Part shown: piece by piece, positions 49,358 to 60,203 of the stretch
Layout of the letters: every line of letters begins with the position of its first letter
Numbering within the stretch: position 1 is the stretch's first letter
Source of the DNA: Rhodocyclales bacterium
GTDB lineage: Bacteria; Pseudomonadota; Gammaproteobacteria; Burkholderiales; Rhodocyclaceae
Assembly (NCBI GenBank): GCA_028292485.1
Contig: JAQGMG010000013.1
Span: 1 to 64,000 of the forward strand
DNA length: 64,000 nucleotides
Direction: 5' to 3'
Notes under the pieces: generated by a model
What the model saw: only the letters and a program-made list of their open reading frames with translations
The model's database searches: none
Told to the model about the DNA's origin: nothing
Made by a program: the position numbers and the translations under genes

Positions 49358-49966
49358 GTGCAAATCGTCTGTCTCGACATGGAGGGGGTTCTCGTTCCGG
49401 AAATCTGGATCGAGTTTGCCCAGCGAACCGGCATCCCCGAATTGCGCCGCACCACGCGCGACGAGCCGGATTACGACAAGCTCATGAAGTACCGCCTCGA
49501 CATCCTTGCCCAGCACAAGCTCGGCCTGCCGGACATCCAGGCCGTCATCGGCCAGATGGGCCCGATGGAGGGCTGCAAGGATTTCCTCGACAGTCTGCGC
49601 GAGAGCTACCAGGTCATCATCCTGTCCGACACGTTCTACGAATTCGCCAAGCCGCTGATGGTACAGATGGGCCAGCCCTCGCTCTTCTGCCATCGACTGG
49701 AGGCCGATGCGAATGGCATGCTCGTGAATTACCATTTGCGTATGCCTGACCAGAAGCGCGCTGCGGTCAAGGCCTTCAAAAGCCTTAACTTCAAGGTTAT
49801 TGCCGCTGGCGATTCCTATAACGACACCAGCATGCTCGGCGAAGCTCATGCCGGCATCCTGATGCATCCGCCGGAGAACGTCGTGCGCGAATTCCCGCAA
49901 TATCCGGTCGTGCGTTCATACGACGAATTGCGCGCCGAAATCGACAAGGCGTCGGCGCGCATCTGA
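49358..49966 (+). CDS. thrH: Bifunctional phosphoserine phosphatase/homoserine phosphotransferase
   Basis: 202 residues, GTG start preceded by AAGGG. HAD motif I is LDMEGVLVPEIW (Asp7, Glu9), characteristic of ThrH rather than SerB; motif II is ILSDTF and motif IV is AAGDSYNDTSML. Dephosphorylates phosphoserine and can transfer the phosphate to homoserine. Cytoplasmic. 11 bases upstream of the isomerase gene. Confidence 0.92.
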   Translation: MQIVCLDMEGVLVPEIWIEFAQRTGIPELRRTTRDEPDYDKLMKYRLDILAQHKLGLPDIQAVIGQMGPMEGCKDFLDSLRESYQVIILSDTFYEFAKPLMVQMGQPSLFCHRLEADANGMLVNYHLRMPDQKRAAVKAFKSLNFKVIAAGDSYNDTSMLGEAHAGILMHPPENVVREFPQYPVVRSYDELRAEIDKASARI

Positions 49967-49977
49967 GGGGCAAGGCG

Positions 49978-50343
49978 ATGCCACATCTGAATATTGAATA
50001 CAGTGCCAATCTTGCAGGCGCCTTCGATGTACCTGCGGCTCTGCGTCATTTGAATGACGCCGTAATCGCAGGTGGTCTGTTCGAGCCTTCGCACATCAAG
50101 AGCCGCGCCGTCATGCTCGAGCATTTCCGCGTGGGTGCCGAGGACAGCGGCCAGGCGATGATTCACGTGCGCATTCATGCGCTGCCCGGGCGTACGCCAG
50201 AAGCCCTGCGCGGTTTGTCCACGAGTGTTGTGGCGGCACTGCAGGCAGTCGTGAAACCGGTGCCCGGACTTACCGTGCAGATTACTGCCGAGGTCGCCGA
50301 GATGGACGCTGGCTGCTACGCCAAAGTCATCGTCGGACCCTGA
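49978..50343 (+). CDS. 5-carboxymethyl-2-hydroxymuconate isomerase-like protein
   Basis: 121 residues. MPHLNIEYSANL leaves a Pro as the first residue of the mature protein, the catalytic base of the tautomerase superfamily. GGLFEPSHIKSRAV and IHVRIHALPGRTPEAL complete the CHMI pattern. Homoprotocatechuate genes are not nearby, so its physiological substrate here is uncertain. Confidence 0.82.
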   Translation: MPHLNIEYSANLAGAFDVPAALRHLNDAVIAGGLFEPSHIKSRAVMLEHFRVGAEDSGQAMIHVRIHALPGRTPEALRGLSTSVVAALQAVVKPVPGLTVQITAEVAEMDAGCYAKVIVGP

Positions 50344-50405
50344 CGGACTCAATTGCCGACTAGATAGCCATATCGCCGCAGTTTCACGACAAGGATCGGA
50401 CAGTC

Positions 50406-51266
50406 ATGTTTCCGCAACGCTTCTACACCCTTGCCATTTCCTGCCCGGACCGCGTTGGCATCGTTGCGCGCGTATCGACTTTCATTGCCGGACACGGTGG
50501 CTGGATTCTGGAAACGAACCTGCATGCCGACCGTGACTCGGACCGCTACTTCATGCGGCTCGAGATCAAGGCCGACTCGCTGCCGTTTCATCTTGCCGAG
50601 TTCCGCAGCCGCTTCGAGCCCTTGGCGACCGAACTGGATATGGACTGGAAGATTTCGGACAGTGCCATCAAGAAACGCGTCGTGTTACTGGTCAGCAAGC
50701 AGGAGCATTGCCTGTACGATTTGTTGTCGCGTTGGCAGAGCAAGGAGCTCGATATCGAGATTCCCTGCATCATCTCCAATCACGAATCATTGCGCAGCTT
50801 TGTCGAGTGGCACGGCATCCCGTTTCACTATGTACCGGTCACGTCAGACAACAAGGTTCAGGCCTATGCCGAGGTCGGTCGCATCTACGACGAAGTGCGT
50901 GGCGATTGCATGGTGCTGGCGCGTTACATGCAGATACTCTCACCTGAGCTGTGCGCCCGTTATCCAGGCCGCATACTCAACATTCACCACAGCTTCCTGC
51001 CCAGCTTCGTCGGCGCCAAGCCTTATCACCAGGCCTACGAGCGCGGCGTGAAGCTGATCGGCGCAACCTGTCACTACGTCACCGCCGATCTCGATCAGGG
51101 GCCGATCATCGATCAGGACGTGATCCGCGTCGATCACTCCGACTCGGTCGACGACATGGTGCGCTACGGTCGTGATATCGAGAAGGCGGTGTTGGCGCGC
51201 GGACTGCGTTATCACCTGGAGGACCGGGTGTTGTTGAACGGCAATCGCACGGTGGTGTTTCGCTAG
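50406..51266 (+). CDS. purU: Formyltetrahydrofolate deformylase
   Basis: 286 residues. N-terminal ACT domain (1-80, ISCPDRVGIVARVSTFI), then the formyltransferase domain with NIHHSFLPSF (Asn192, His194) and TADLDQGPIID (Asp230). Releases formate from 10-formyl-THF to balance the one-carbon pool; the ACT domain allows Met/Gly control. Complete. Confidence 0.95.
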   Translation: MFPQRFYTLAISCPDRVGIVARVSTFIAGHGGWILETNLHADRDSDRYFMRLEIKADSLPFHLAEFRSRFEPLATELDMDWKISDSAIKKRVVLLVSKQEHCLYDLLSRWQSKELDIEIPCIISNHESLRSFVEWHGIPFHYVPVTSDNKVQAYAEVGRIYDEVRGDCMVLARYMQILSPELCARYPGRILNIHHSFLPSFVGAKPYHQAYERGVKLIGATCHYVTADLDQGPIIDQDVIRVDHSDSVDDMVRYGRDIEKAVLARGLRYHLEDRVLLNGNRTVVFR

Positions 51267-51267
51267 A

Positions 51268-51356
51268 AGGTCGGATGAGCCGAAGGTGTTATCCGACAGG
51301 TGCAGGTGTTGATGATTTTCGCCCAAATGTCAGATAACGCTTCGCTCATCCGACCT
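51268..51356. repeat. Paired REP-like inverted repeat between purU and lnt
   Basis: AGGTCGGATGAGC ... GTTATCCGACA (51268-51298) faces TGTCAGATAACGC ... GCTCATCCGACCT (51328-51356). Resembles the widespread GGTCGGAT/ATCCGACC REP family and can form a hairpin ending both convergent genes. Confidence 0.75.
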
Positions 51357-51361
51357 GCGAT

Positions 51362-52927
51362 CTATGTGGCGCGTTTGCGTCCAGCCCGGGTGAGCCGTAG
51401 CGCCGCAACCAGTACCATCGCCAGCATGCCAAGCACTGGCCAGTTCCCCCAACGCGCATACGGCGTCATGCCGCTGTAGCCGCGCACCAGCGCAGTGAGC
51501 GCACCAGTCGTGAAGGCAGGTAGCACTTGCGCTACGGAACCATCGGGCATGACGAGAGCCGTCATGCCGGAGTTGGTACTGCGCAGCATTGGTCGACCGG
51601 CTTCCAGTGCGCGCATGCGCGAAATCTGCAGATGCTGCGGCTGTGCGTGGTAGTCGCCGTACCAGGCCAGATTGCTGATATTGAGCATGAGGGTGGCCTG
51701 TGGCAGTGCGTAGATCAGTTCTTCGCCGAAGACGTCCTCGTAACAGATGTTGACGGCGACGAGCTGGTCGCCAACGCGTATCGGTGCTTGTCCCGCCACG
51801 CCGCGCGTCTGGTTGGCCATCGGGATATTCACGAGATCGAGCAACCAGCGCATCGATGAGGGGACGAACTCGCCGAATGGCAGCAAATGGCGTTTGCTAT
51901 ACACCTGCCGCGGATCGGTGCCGAGTGCAAGCGCGCTGTTGAACACGTGGCCTTCCGCATCGCGGGTGAAAGTGCCGGTTATGACATTGCCATTGAAACG
52001 ACGGGCCGGCTCGCTGAGCTTCGCCAGATATTCTGCGGATAGCTGCTCTTCGAAGAGAGGCAGGGTCGTTTCCGGTAGCGCGATGAGTTGCGCCGGATTC
52101 TGGCGGACCAGTTCCAGGTTCAGTTCCAGCCAATGTTGCAGGCTGTCTGGATCCCACTTCATGTCTTGTGGAATATTCGGCTGGATCAGCGAAACACGAA
52201 TTGGCTCGCCGACCGGTGTAGTCCACGCCACCAGTCGAAGCGCGCCGCCCAGGGCGACGATGCCGAATGCGGCCAGCAGCGCGCGTCGACGCGGTATCTT
52301 GTCGATACAGGCCAGAGTGAGCAACGCTGTAAAGCAGATCAGCACGAAGCCAACGCCATAACTGCCGAAGAGCGGTGCATAGCCGGCAAGCGGACTCGGC
52401 GGTGTCTGCGTGTAACCCAGCGCAAGCCAGGGCACGCCGGTGAAGACCCAGCCGCGCAGCCATTCGCCGAAGGTCCAGCAAGTGGCCACGAGCAGGGTAT
52501 TGAACAGGGCTTTGTCGCTGCGCAGGCGCGCGAATAACCAGCCTGCCAGCGCACCCCATGACGCCATGTAGGTGAAGAAGATCGACAGCAGAAAGACCGT
52601 CAGCCACGGCGCCATGCCGCCATAGGTGTGGAACGCTACGTAGAGCCAGCCCCCGCCGGCCCAGAACATGCCGAAACCCCAGACGAGCCCAAGCCATGCG
52701 GCGCGGCGCGGCGATACGCGCTGCCACAGCAGCCACAGCACCGCCCAGCACACTGCAGCAAGCGGAAAGATATTGAATGGCGCGAAGGAGAAAACGCTCA
52801 GCGTGCCGGCGATCAGTGCAATCAGCGACTGGCTGCGGAGGCTGAGCAGGTGGAGGCCACGCAAGCGGGAAGGGAATCGATGGAAAGAGGCGAGCATACG
52901 CATTCGGGCTGTCTGGCGAAGAGGCAC
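51362..52927 (-). CDS. lnt: Apolipoprotein N-acyltransferase
   Basis: 521 residues; starts at ATG codons 8-10 residues further in are also possible. About seven membrane helices, then the nitrilase-fold periplasmic domain with the catalytic triad Glu286 (ALPETTLPL), Lys345 (YSKRHLLPFGEF) and Cys395 (VNICYEDVFGEE). Transfers the third acyl chain to lipoprotein N-termini in the inner membrane. Standard length. Confidence 0.94.
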   Translation of the reverse strand: MPLRQTARMRMLASFHRFPSRLRGLHLLSLRSQSLIALIAGTLSVFSFAPFNIFPLAAVCWAVLWLLWQRVSPRRAAWLGLVWGFGMFWAGGGWLYVAFHTYGGMAPWLTVFLLSIFFTYMASWGALAGWLFARLRSDKALFNTLLVATCWTFGEWLRGWVFTGVPWLALGYTQTPPSPLAGYAPLFGSYGVGFVLICFTALLTLACIDKIPRRRALLAAFGIVALGGALRLVAWTTPVGEPIRVSLIQPNIPQDMKWDPDSLQHWLELNLELVRQNPAQLIALPETTLPLFEEQLSAEYLAKLSEPARRFNGNVITGTFTRDAEGHVFNSALALGTDPRQVYSKRHLLPFGEFVPSSMRWLLDLVNIPMANQTRGVAGQAPIRVGDQLVAVNICYEDVFGEELIYALPQATLMLNISNLAWYGDYHAQPQHLQISRMRALEAGRPMLRSTNSGMTALVMPDGSVAQVLPAFTTGALTALVRGYSGMTPYARWGNWPVLGMLAMVLVAALRLTRAGRKRAT

Positions 52928-52997
52928 GATTAGACCTGCAAAGTGTTGCGGATACCAGATCGTTAGATCAGTGGCGCAGGGCTGATTGTCAAATGCA

Positions 52998-53016
52998 ATT
53001 GCGAATCGTTCTCATT
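52998..53016 (+). promoter_or_regulatory. Fur-box-like site
   Basis: ATTGCGAATCGTTCTCATT, 44 bases upstream of the ATG at 53060, fits the degenerate 19-bp Fur pattern (NAT-repeat type GATAAT...ATTATC) as found in betaproteobacteria. It suggests iron-repressed transcription of the two small genes downstream. Confidence 0.65.
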
Positions 53017-53059
53017 TGTGTAGAATGAGTTTTCCGTTCGGACATACAAGGAGATTCGC

Positions 53060-53326
53060 ATGTCAGATGTTCAAGGCAATCAGGCAAGTCCGCAGCTTTC
53101 GCTGGCCGGTGCAACGCTCTTCGCCATGACGCGCTATGTCGAATGTCCGTGTCCCGAGAATGCCGCCCTCGTGGCGCGTCATCTCGAATGCGCCGCCGAG
53201 CAGAATGATGGCGATGCGCGTCTGGCCGACCTGTGCAGTGCGCTCGCTTTTTGTTGGCGCGGCCGCATCATGCAGCAGCTGACAAGCGATCAGCAGAAAA
53301 ACGAGCAACACGACAGGGCGCACTGA
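53060..53326 (+). CDS. Small iron-responsive hypothetical protein
   Basis: 88 residues, AAGGAG nine bases before the ATG. The core LFAMTRYVECPCPENAALVARHL and DARLADLCSALAFCWRGRI is helical with three or four cysteines; no signal or membrane helix. Paralogous to the next gene. Function unknown; the Fur-type site implies a role under iron starvation. Confidence 0.65.
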   Translation: MSDVQGNQASPQLSLAGATLFAMTRYVECPCPENAALVARHLECAAEQNDGDARLADLCSALAFCWRGRIMQQLTSDQQKNEQHDRAH

Positions 53327-53327
53327 A

Positions 53328-53654
53328 GTGGGGCGTCGCGAACCGGCTGCCGCCTGCTCCGGTGCTCATGCCAAAAGCATTGATGCCATATTCATGCGCG
53401 CTTTCGACCAATGGCTTGCGGAGACAGCGCTTGCTACGGACGTTCCTGCATTGGCGAGCAGTCTGGTGGCGATGACTCACTTCGCCGAAGGGCCATCGTC
53501 TGCTGCTGCACAGCGCATTGTCTGTCAGCTCGACTGTGCCAGCGAAGCAGAGTCTTGCGACCTTGCAACCCGGGCCATTTGTGCCCTGCTGGCACACAGA
53601 TGGCTATATGGTCCACAACCGCAACCGCTGGCGGGGGCGAGTCACCGCGTTTGA
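53328..53654 (+). CDS. Second small hypothetical protein, divergent paralogue
   Basis: 108 residues from GTG 53328, one base after the preceding stop. SLVAMTHFAEGPSSAAAQRIVCQL and DLATRAICALLAHRW align with LFAMTRYVECPCPENAALVARHL and RLADLCSALAFCWRG of its neighbour. An N-terminal extension of about 40 residues is weakly coded, so the true start may be an ATG further in (53394). Same operon and regulation expected. Confidence 0.55.
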   Translation: MGRREPAAACSGAHAKSIDAIFMRAFDQWLAETALATDVPALASSLVAMTHFAEGPSSAAAQRIVCQLDCASEAESCDLATRAICALLAHRWLYGPQPQPLAGASHRV

Positions 53655-53673
53655 CATAGCCGCCTGACAACAA

Positions 53674-55242
<1,569 letters not shown>

Positions 55243-55273
55243 TGGCGTTCCGTTGTGTTTGCTTGCTGATGAA

Positions 55274-55717
55274 TTACTTGTCTGGCCAGAGTTGCGGGCT
55301 CAATACGCCGCGTAACAAGGCCATGGCGCTCATGACATCGACCCTTGCTTCAGGATTCAGCCTGGACAGGACTGCGCGTGAATGTCCTTCCAGCACCGTA
55401 TCCAGGGCAACCGCCTGTTTCTCACCTGCTGGCGTAAGCGTCAGCAGCACGCCGCGCCGGTCATGCGGATTGGGTACTTTCTCCAGCCATTTCTGTGTCG
55501 CCAGCCTGTCGGCCGCACGGCTGACCCAGCTTTTTTCCAAGCCCATCATCTTCACCAGATCGCTTTGCGACAGCGGCCCCTTGCGTAATAGCAGGATCAG
55601 CATGCGGTTCTGCGTCAGCGCGCCATGCTTGAGCAGCAACTGGCGTTGCTCGATCTCGAAGAAGCGCATGGCTTCGCGCAGCAATGTCGCGTCGTCGGCG
55701 TCAGGGGAAAAAGGCAT
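55274..55717 (-). CDS. MarR-family transcriptional regulator
   Basis: 147 residues. Winged helix with the recognition segment LSQSDLVKMMGLEKSWVSRAADRL and wing NPHDRRGVLLTLTPAGEK (the D-x-R motif). Ligand-responsive repressor, probably of itself and the downstream MFS pump. A palindrome 30 bases upstream is a likely operator. Confidence 0.9.
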   Translation of the reverse strand: MPFSPDADDATLLREAMRFFEIEQRQLLLKHGALTQNRMLILLLRKGPLSQSDLVKMMGLEKSWVSRAADRLATQKWLEKVPNPHDRRGVLLTLTPAGEKQAVALDTVLEGHSRAVLSRLNPEARVDVMSAMALLRGVLSPQLWPDK

Positions 55718-55746
55718 TTTGAAGAGGGCTCCCGGAAGTATTGGAT

Positions 55747-55771
55747 GCTATACGCAACAGTTGCGTGTAGC
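55747..55771. promoter_or_regulatory. Palindrome upstream of marR, probable operator
   Basis: GCTATACGCAA-CAG-TTGCGTGTAGC, 11-base arms with one mismatch, ends 30 bases before the marR start codon. Size and place fit a MarR dimer binding site for autoregulation. Confidence 0.55.
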
Positions 55772-55901
55772 AACCATTTGAATGGCTTGCTTCGAGCCGG
55801 ATGCCGGTGCGGCCCGTAACCACACCCGTTGCCATGATTGTCGGGTACCTTGCGCTAACACGCGGTGAACTCGTACCGGAGGCGGACACCTCGGCCGACT
55901 C

Positions 55902-57098
55902 ATGAGAACCAGCATGCTTCATGGAGCAGTTGCGCTTGATGTCGACAGCACTTTCAAAATCATTCAAAGACTTTTCGAATCGGAGAAGTCGGGCGCTTCA
56001 TTGCTGATCGTCTGCACCGTGGTTTCCCTGGCGATTGCAAATACGCCCTGGGGACCAGCCTACGCCATCTTGTGGCATACGACTGTTGCAGGTCTGAGCG
56101 TGGAGCACTGGATCAATGACGCCTTGATGGCCGTGTTTTTCCTGTTCATCGGCCTCGAACTCGAGCGCGAGTTGTATAGCGGTGAGCTTTCCAGTCTCAG
56201 GGATGCGTTGCTGCCGCTCATTGCCGCCATTGGCGGAATCTGCGCACCGGCATTGCTCCACTTTGCCTTGAACCACGGCACGCCGACGCAGGCCGGGATG
56301 GGCATCCCCATGGCGACGGACATCGCTTTTGCACTTGGCATACTGGCGTTGCTCGGCAACCGGGTGCCGTTGTCGCTCAAGGTCTTCCTGACAGCACTGG
56401 CTGTCATGGACGACCTCGGCGCGATCATCGTCATCGCGGTCTTCTATACCGCTGACTTGTCGCTGGTTTATTTATTGGGGGCGCTGGGCGTCTTTGCACT
56501 GCTGGTGACGTGTAACCGGGTGTTTCGCATCATGGCGCTTTTGCCCTACCTGCTGGGCGGCGCGCTGATGTGGTTCTTCATGCTCAAGTCCGGCATGCAT
56601 GCCACGATTGCGGGCGTGCTGCTGGCGTTTGCCATTCCTTACTCGGCCAGGGCAGACGACGAAGAGTCGCCGTCGCACCGGCTGGAGCATCGCCTGCACA
56701 AACCGGTGGCGTTCATCATCCTGCCGCTGTTTGCGCTGGCCAATACCGGAGTGTTGATTAGCTCGGGCTGGCAGCAGGAAATTCTCGACAGCAATAGCCT
56801 TGGCATCATCATCGGTCTGGTGCTGGGTAAACCGCTTGGCATTTTCCTGTTGAGCTTTGTGGCCGTGGCGCTAGGTGTGTGTCGCTTGCCGGCCGACCTG
56901 AAGTGGCGCCACATCTTCGGCGCCGGTCTCCTGGGTGGTATCGGGTTCACGATGTCGATCTTCATCGGCAACCTTGCTTTCGTGGGCAATGCCGAGATCG
57001 TCAACGCGTCAAAGATGGCGATCCTGCTGGCCTCGCTTACATCGGGCCTGCTCGGTTTTGCGTGGTTGAGATTTGCACGGAGACAGAAAGACAGCTGA
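55902..57098 (+). CDS. nhaA: Na+/H+ antiporter NhaA
   Basis: 398 residues, 12 membrane helices. The functional Asp pair is Asp170/Asp171 in TALAVMDDLGAIIVIAVFYT. MGIPMATDIAFALGIL and GHIGFTMSIFI-type end blocks (GLLGGIGFTMSIFIGNLAF) are standard. Exports sodium in exchange for protons at alkaline pH. Complete. Confidence 0.94.
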   Translation: MRTSMLHGAVALDVDSTFKIIQRLFESEKSGASLLIVCTVVSLAIANTPWGPAYAILWHTTVAGLSVEHWINDALMAVFFLFIGLELERELYSGELSSLRDALLPLIAAIGGICAPALLHFALNHGTPTQAGMGIPMATDIAFALGILALLGNRVPLSLKVFLTALAVMDDLGAIIVIAVFYTADLSLVYLLGALGVFALLVTCNRVFRIMALLPYLLGGALMWFFMLKSGMHATIAGVLLAFAIPYSARADDEESPSHRLEHRLHKPVAFIILPLFALANTGVLISSGWQQEILDSNSLGIIIGLVLGKPLGIFLLSFVAVALGVCRLPADLKWRHIFGAGLLGGIGFTMSIFIGNLAFVGNAEIVNASKMAILLASLTSGLLGFAWLRFARRQKDS

Positions 57099-57160
57099 TG
57101 CGCCGACGCGAATGATTGGGGGCGTTTCCTGCGTGTGGCGCCGATCGCGTACTAACCGGC

Positions 57161-58015
57161 CTAAGCTTCTGCCGGCTCTTCATTTCGCGGCACGACACGT
57201 CCCACCGGCGTAAGCGCCGCGATGGCGGCTACTGGCGGCGGATTCGTATCTTCAGCGGCGGCCGGGATGAAGACGTTCAGTTCCTTGCCGAACGCGCTCA
57301 CACCGCTTGCCAGCGCTGCTTGTTGATACGGATCGAGCGCCGTGACGAGCAATTGATCGTTGATATTTACGGCTGGCGCTGCCTGCGCAGCAGCGCCAGT
57401 GTTGGCGGCATTGTCAGCAATATCGCCTTGGGTGGCCTGGTTGGTTACATCAGTGGCGGCAGGTTCGCTCTGGTCTGCCTCAACGTCGTCGACTGTTGTT
57501 GACGTGACATCGGCGGCGGCTGTGCTGGTCGTGTTCGTGTTTGCACTCGCGGTGGTGGCTGTCTGATCGGCAGCTTCATTTGGCACGGTTGCGCTGGTGG
57601 CATCAACGAGTGTCGGTGTACCGGTACTTTCCGCAGGCGATGTCTGCAGCGATTCAATGAGCTTTCTGTCGTCGGCAGTAATGGTGCCGCTGCTTTCGAG
57701 CTGCGCGAGAAGCTGCGAACTTGCAAACTGCTGTAGCAGACCTGATGGCGTGTAAAGCGGCCCACTACCGGAGGATGAGGCAAGCGGCAGATCGCCAAGA
57801 TTTCTGGCTAGCGCTGCATCGATGCTCAGGTTAGGGTCACTGGCTTGCTGCGCCAGCAAACCTTGTGCGAATTGCGAAAAATCGACGGTAACGGAAGATT
57901 CAAAACCGACCAGGGCACTCGTCGTTGTGCGGCTCCCGCTGGCAGAGACAGGCGCAATCAGCCCCGCAATCGCGTTGCTGCTGGCAATGCTGGAAAGGGC
58001 TGAAATATTGTCCAT
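57161..58015 (-). CDS. Low-complexity hypothetical protein
   Basis: 284 residues without signal peptide or hydrophobic helix. Residues 1-120 have some predicted structure (VTVDFSQFAQGLLAQQ, LLQQFASSQLLAQLES), residues 125-210 are an Ala/Thr/Asp/Asn-rich spacer, and the tail (LLVTALDPYQQAALASGVSAFGKELNVFIP) looks folded. The plan is reminiscent of flagellar hook-length or surface-assembly proteins, but no motif proves it. Unassigned. Confidence 0.55.
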   Translation of the reverse strand: MDNISALSSIASSNAIAGLIAPVSASGSRTTTSALVGFESSVTVDFSQFAQGLLAQQASDPNLSIDAALARNLGDLPLASSSGSGPLYTPSGLLQQFASSQLLAQLESSGTITADDRKLIESLQTSPAESTGTPTLVDATSATVPNEAADQTATTASANTNTTSTAAADVTSTTVDDVEADQSEPAATDVTNQATQGDIADNAANTGAAAQAAPAVNINDQLLVTALDPYQQAALASGVSAFGKELNVFIPAAAEDTNPPPVAAIAALTPVGRVVPRNEEPAEA

Positions 58016-58092
58016 GGCAGAGGGGCTCCGAGATTCAGTATGGCTGCCTGATTCGCAGCCTGCTGATCAATCCATCGCAAGAAGCGTGCTTA

Positions 58093-58920
58093 TCAACGAT
58101 GCGAATTGATCTCGTCGCGCGTGGCAAGCGCTACTTTGCGCGCAGCTTCTGCAAAGTCCTCGCCCTTGCCGGCATACAGGATCGAACGTGAAGCACTGAT
58201 CATCAGGCCTGCACCTGCGACAGTCTTGCCCGCGCTGACCGTTGCCTGCACATCGCCGCCCTGCGCGCCGATACCCGGAACGAGTAGCGGCATGTCACCG
58301 ACAAGCTTGCGCACATCGGTCAGTTCCTGCGGGAAGGTAGCCCCTACGACCAGTGCCGCCTGACCGTGTGGATTCCATTTCTCGGCGACGAGTTGCGCGA
58401 CGTGTTGATACAGCTTCTTCCCTTCTTTTGCGTCGACTCGCACTTCCAGGTTCTGCAGATCCGAGCCACCCGGATTGGAGGTGCGACACAGCACGATCAA
58501 CCCACAGTCCGGATACGCGAGGTATGGCTCGATCGAGTCGAAGCCCATGTACGGATTCACCGTCAGTGCATCGGCCTGATAGCGTTCAAAAGCTTCGCGC
58601 GCGTACTGCGCGGCGGTGGCACCGATGTCACCACGCTTGGCATCCAGAATCACTGGAATGTGTGGATAGTTGAGGTGAATGTAGTCGATCAGTGCTTCGA
58701 GCTGCTCCTCGGCGCTCTCGCCTGCGAAGTAGGCAATCTGCGGCTTGAAGACGCAGACGAGGTCGGCGGTGGCGTCGACGATGGCGGTGCAGAACTGATA
58801 GATCGCATCCGGATCTTCGCGCAGATGCGCTGGAAATTTGGCGAGATCCGGATCAAGGCCGACGCACAACAGCGAGTTGTTGTGCGCCCAGGCGGCCTGA
58901 AGATTTTGAATGAAGCTCAT
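58093..58920 (-). CDS. pyrF: Orotidine 5'-phosphate decarboxylase (long type)
   Basis: 275 residues from ATG 58920. The signature [18 protein letters not shown] holds the catalytic Asp-Lys pair; [10 protein letters not shown] at the start and [11 protein letters not shown] near the end match the longer subfamily (about 270-280) found in beta-proteobacteria and actinobacteria. Final step of UMP synthesis. It follows exbD in the same direction, though the two are probably unrelated in function. Confidence 0.93.
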   Translation of the reverse strand: MSFIQNLQAAWAHNNSLLCVGLDPDLAKFPAHLREDPDAIYQFCTAIVDATADLVCVFKPQIAYFAGESAEEQLEALIDYIHLNYPHIPVILDAKRGDIGATAAQYAREAFERYQADALTVNPYMGFDSIEPYLAYPDCGLIVLCRTSNPGGSDLQNLEVRVDAKEGKKLYQHVAQLVAEKWNPHGQAALVVGATFPQELTDVRKLVGDMPLLVPGIGAQGGDVQATVSAGKTVAGAGLMISASRSILYAGKGEDFAEAARKVALATRDEINSHR

Positions 58921-58972
58921 GGGGAAGTCCTGCAAGGGAATTTCCGCCAGTTTACCTTATCGTCTGCGCTCT

Positions 58973-59401
58973 CTATTGTTGCGGTGTGCTGACGAAACCC
59001 AGCTTGGTCAAGCCGGCACGAGCTGATGCAGCCATGATGCGGGCCACGGTTTCATACGGAGTCGTGCGATCGAAACGGAATTGCAGTTCGGGCGCTTGCG
59101 CCGGGTCGCTCACCGCTTTGCCTGCGGCCAGCAGCCGCGCATTGAGCGTCGCCTCAGCGACAGCCTCCCCATCCCAGAACAAGGTGCCTGCGCCATCCAC
59201 GGCGATCTCGATCTTGTTCGGCATGTGCTTGTTTTCCGCACTCGAAGCCTTCGGCAGATCGACCTTCACTGCGTGCGTGAGCAAGGGCGCGGTCAGGATG
59301 AAGATCACCAGCAACACCAGCATCACATCGATCAACGGCACCATGTTGATCTCCGCCATTGGCGCTGTATTGCCCTGTTTGTTGAAACCGCCAAAGGCCA
59401 T
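58973..59401 (-). CDS. exbD: ExbD, TonB energising complex
   Basis: 142 residues: a short cytoplasmic N-terminus, one membrane helix with Asp25 (INMVPLIDVMLVLLVIF), the proton-coupling residue, and a periplasmic domain. Works with ExbB and TonB to power outer-membrane receptors. Start overlaps the exbB stop by one base. Confidence 0.93.
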   Translation of the reverse strand: MAFGGFNKQGNTAPMAEINMVPLIDVMLVLLVIFILTAPLLTHAVKVDLPKASSAENKHMPNKIEIAVDGAGTLFWDGEAVAEATLNARLLAAGKAVSDPAQAPELQFRFDRTTPYETVARIMAASARAGLTKLGFVSTPQQ

Positions 59402-60132
59402 TACGCCACTCCCGTGATAGTGCGGACCTTGGTGGTCGTCGGCGCCTGCGCCGCTTGCACGCCCGTGGTGAGATATGAGAACAGATCATGCGCGAACGCA
59501 TCCAGGCGCGACATCGTGACGCGATTGGCACGCGTGAAAGCGTTGTAACCCACAACGGCCGGCAGGGCGACCGCCAGACCGAGGCCGGTCATGATCAGGG
59601 CTTCGCCCACCGGGCCGGCCACCTTGTCCAGCGTGCCCGCACCGGACATGCCGATGGACACCAGCGCTCCATACACACCCCACACCGTGCCGAGCAAGCC
59701 CACGAACGGGGCGGTCGCGCCGACGGTGGCGAGCAGCGTCAGCCCGTTCTCCAGTTGCGAGGTCTCTTCATCCAGCACCTTGCGCATGCTGCGTGTCAGC
59801 GAATCGCCGAGCGTGCCGGCATCGCCGATCTTGCCGCCGGTGCGGTCGTGATGCTCGGCGGCGTAGATTGCGTGGCTGGTCAGATGCGAGAAAGGTTCAT
59901 GTGCGCCGTGCGTGGCGATCTCGTTCTTTACTTCCTCGATAGTCGTGGCGTTCCAGAACATCTCTACGAAGCGCTCGCTGGCCTGGCGCTGGCGGAAGTA
60001 CGAGATGGTCTTGGCGACGATGAAGTACCAGGAGGCCAGGGACATCATGGCGAGCAGAACGAAAAGCGTCTTGCCCAGGCCATCGGCTTGTGTGAGGAAA
60101 TGGGAAAAACCCAGAGTGTGTTCAGTTGGCAT
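59401..60132 (-). CDS. exbB: ExbB, TonB energising complex
   Basis: 243 residues from ATG 60132. MotA/TolQ/ExbB family with three helices: LFVLLAMMSLASWYFIVAK, LLATVGATAPFVGLLGTVWGVYGAL and ALIMTGLGLAVALPAVVGYNAF. Forms the pentameric proton channel around ExbD. In the operon tonB-exbB-exbD. Confidence 0.93.
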   Translation of the reverse strand: MPTEHTLGFSHFLTQADGLGKTLFVLLAMMSLASWYFIVAKTISYFRQRQASERFVEMFWNATTIEEVKNEIATHGAHEPFSHLTSHAIYAAEHHDRTGGKIGDAGTLGDSLTRSMRKVLDEETSQLENGLTLLATVGATAPFVGLLGTVWGVYGALVSIGMSGAGTLDKVAGPVGEALIMTGLGLAVALPAVVGYNAFTRANRVTMSRLDAFAHDLFSYLTTGVQAAQAPTTTKVRTITGVA

Positions 60133-60203
60133 GACGGTGATTCCTTGTGCAGATCGTTGTATCAATAATGAAAGTTCAAGTACGGAAGTTCAAACCGGGG
60201 AGC

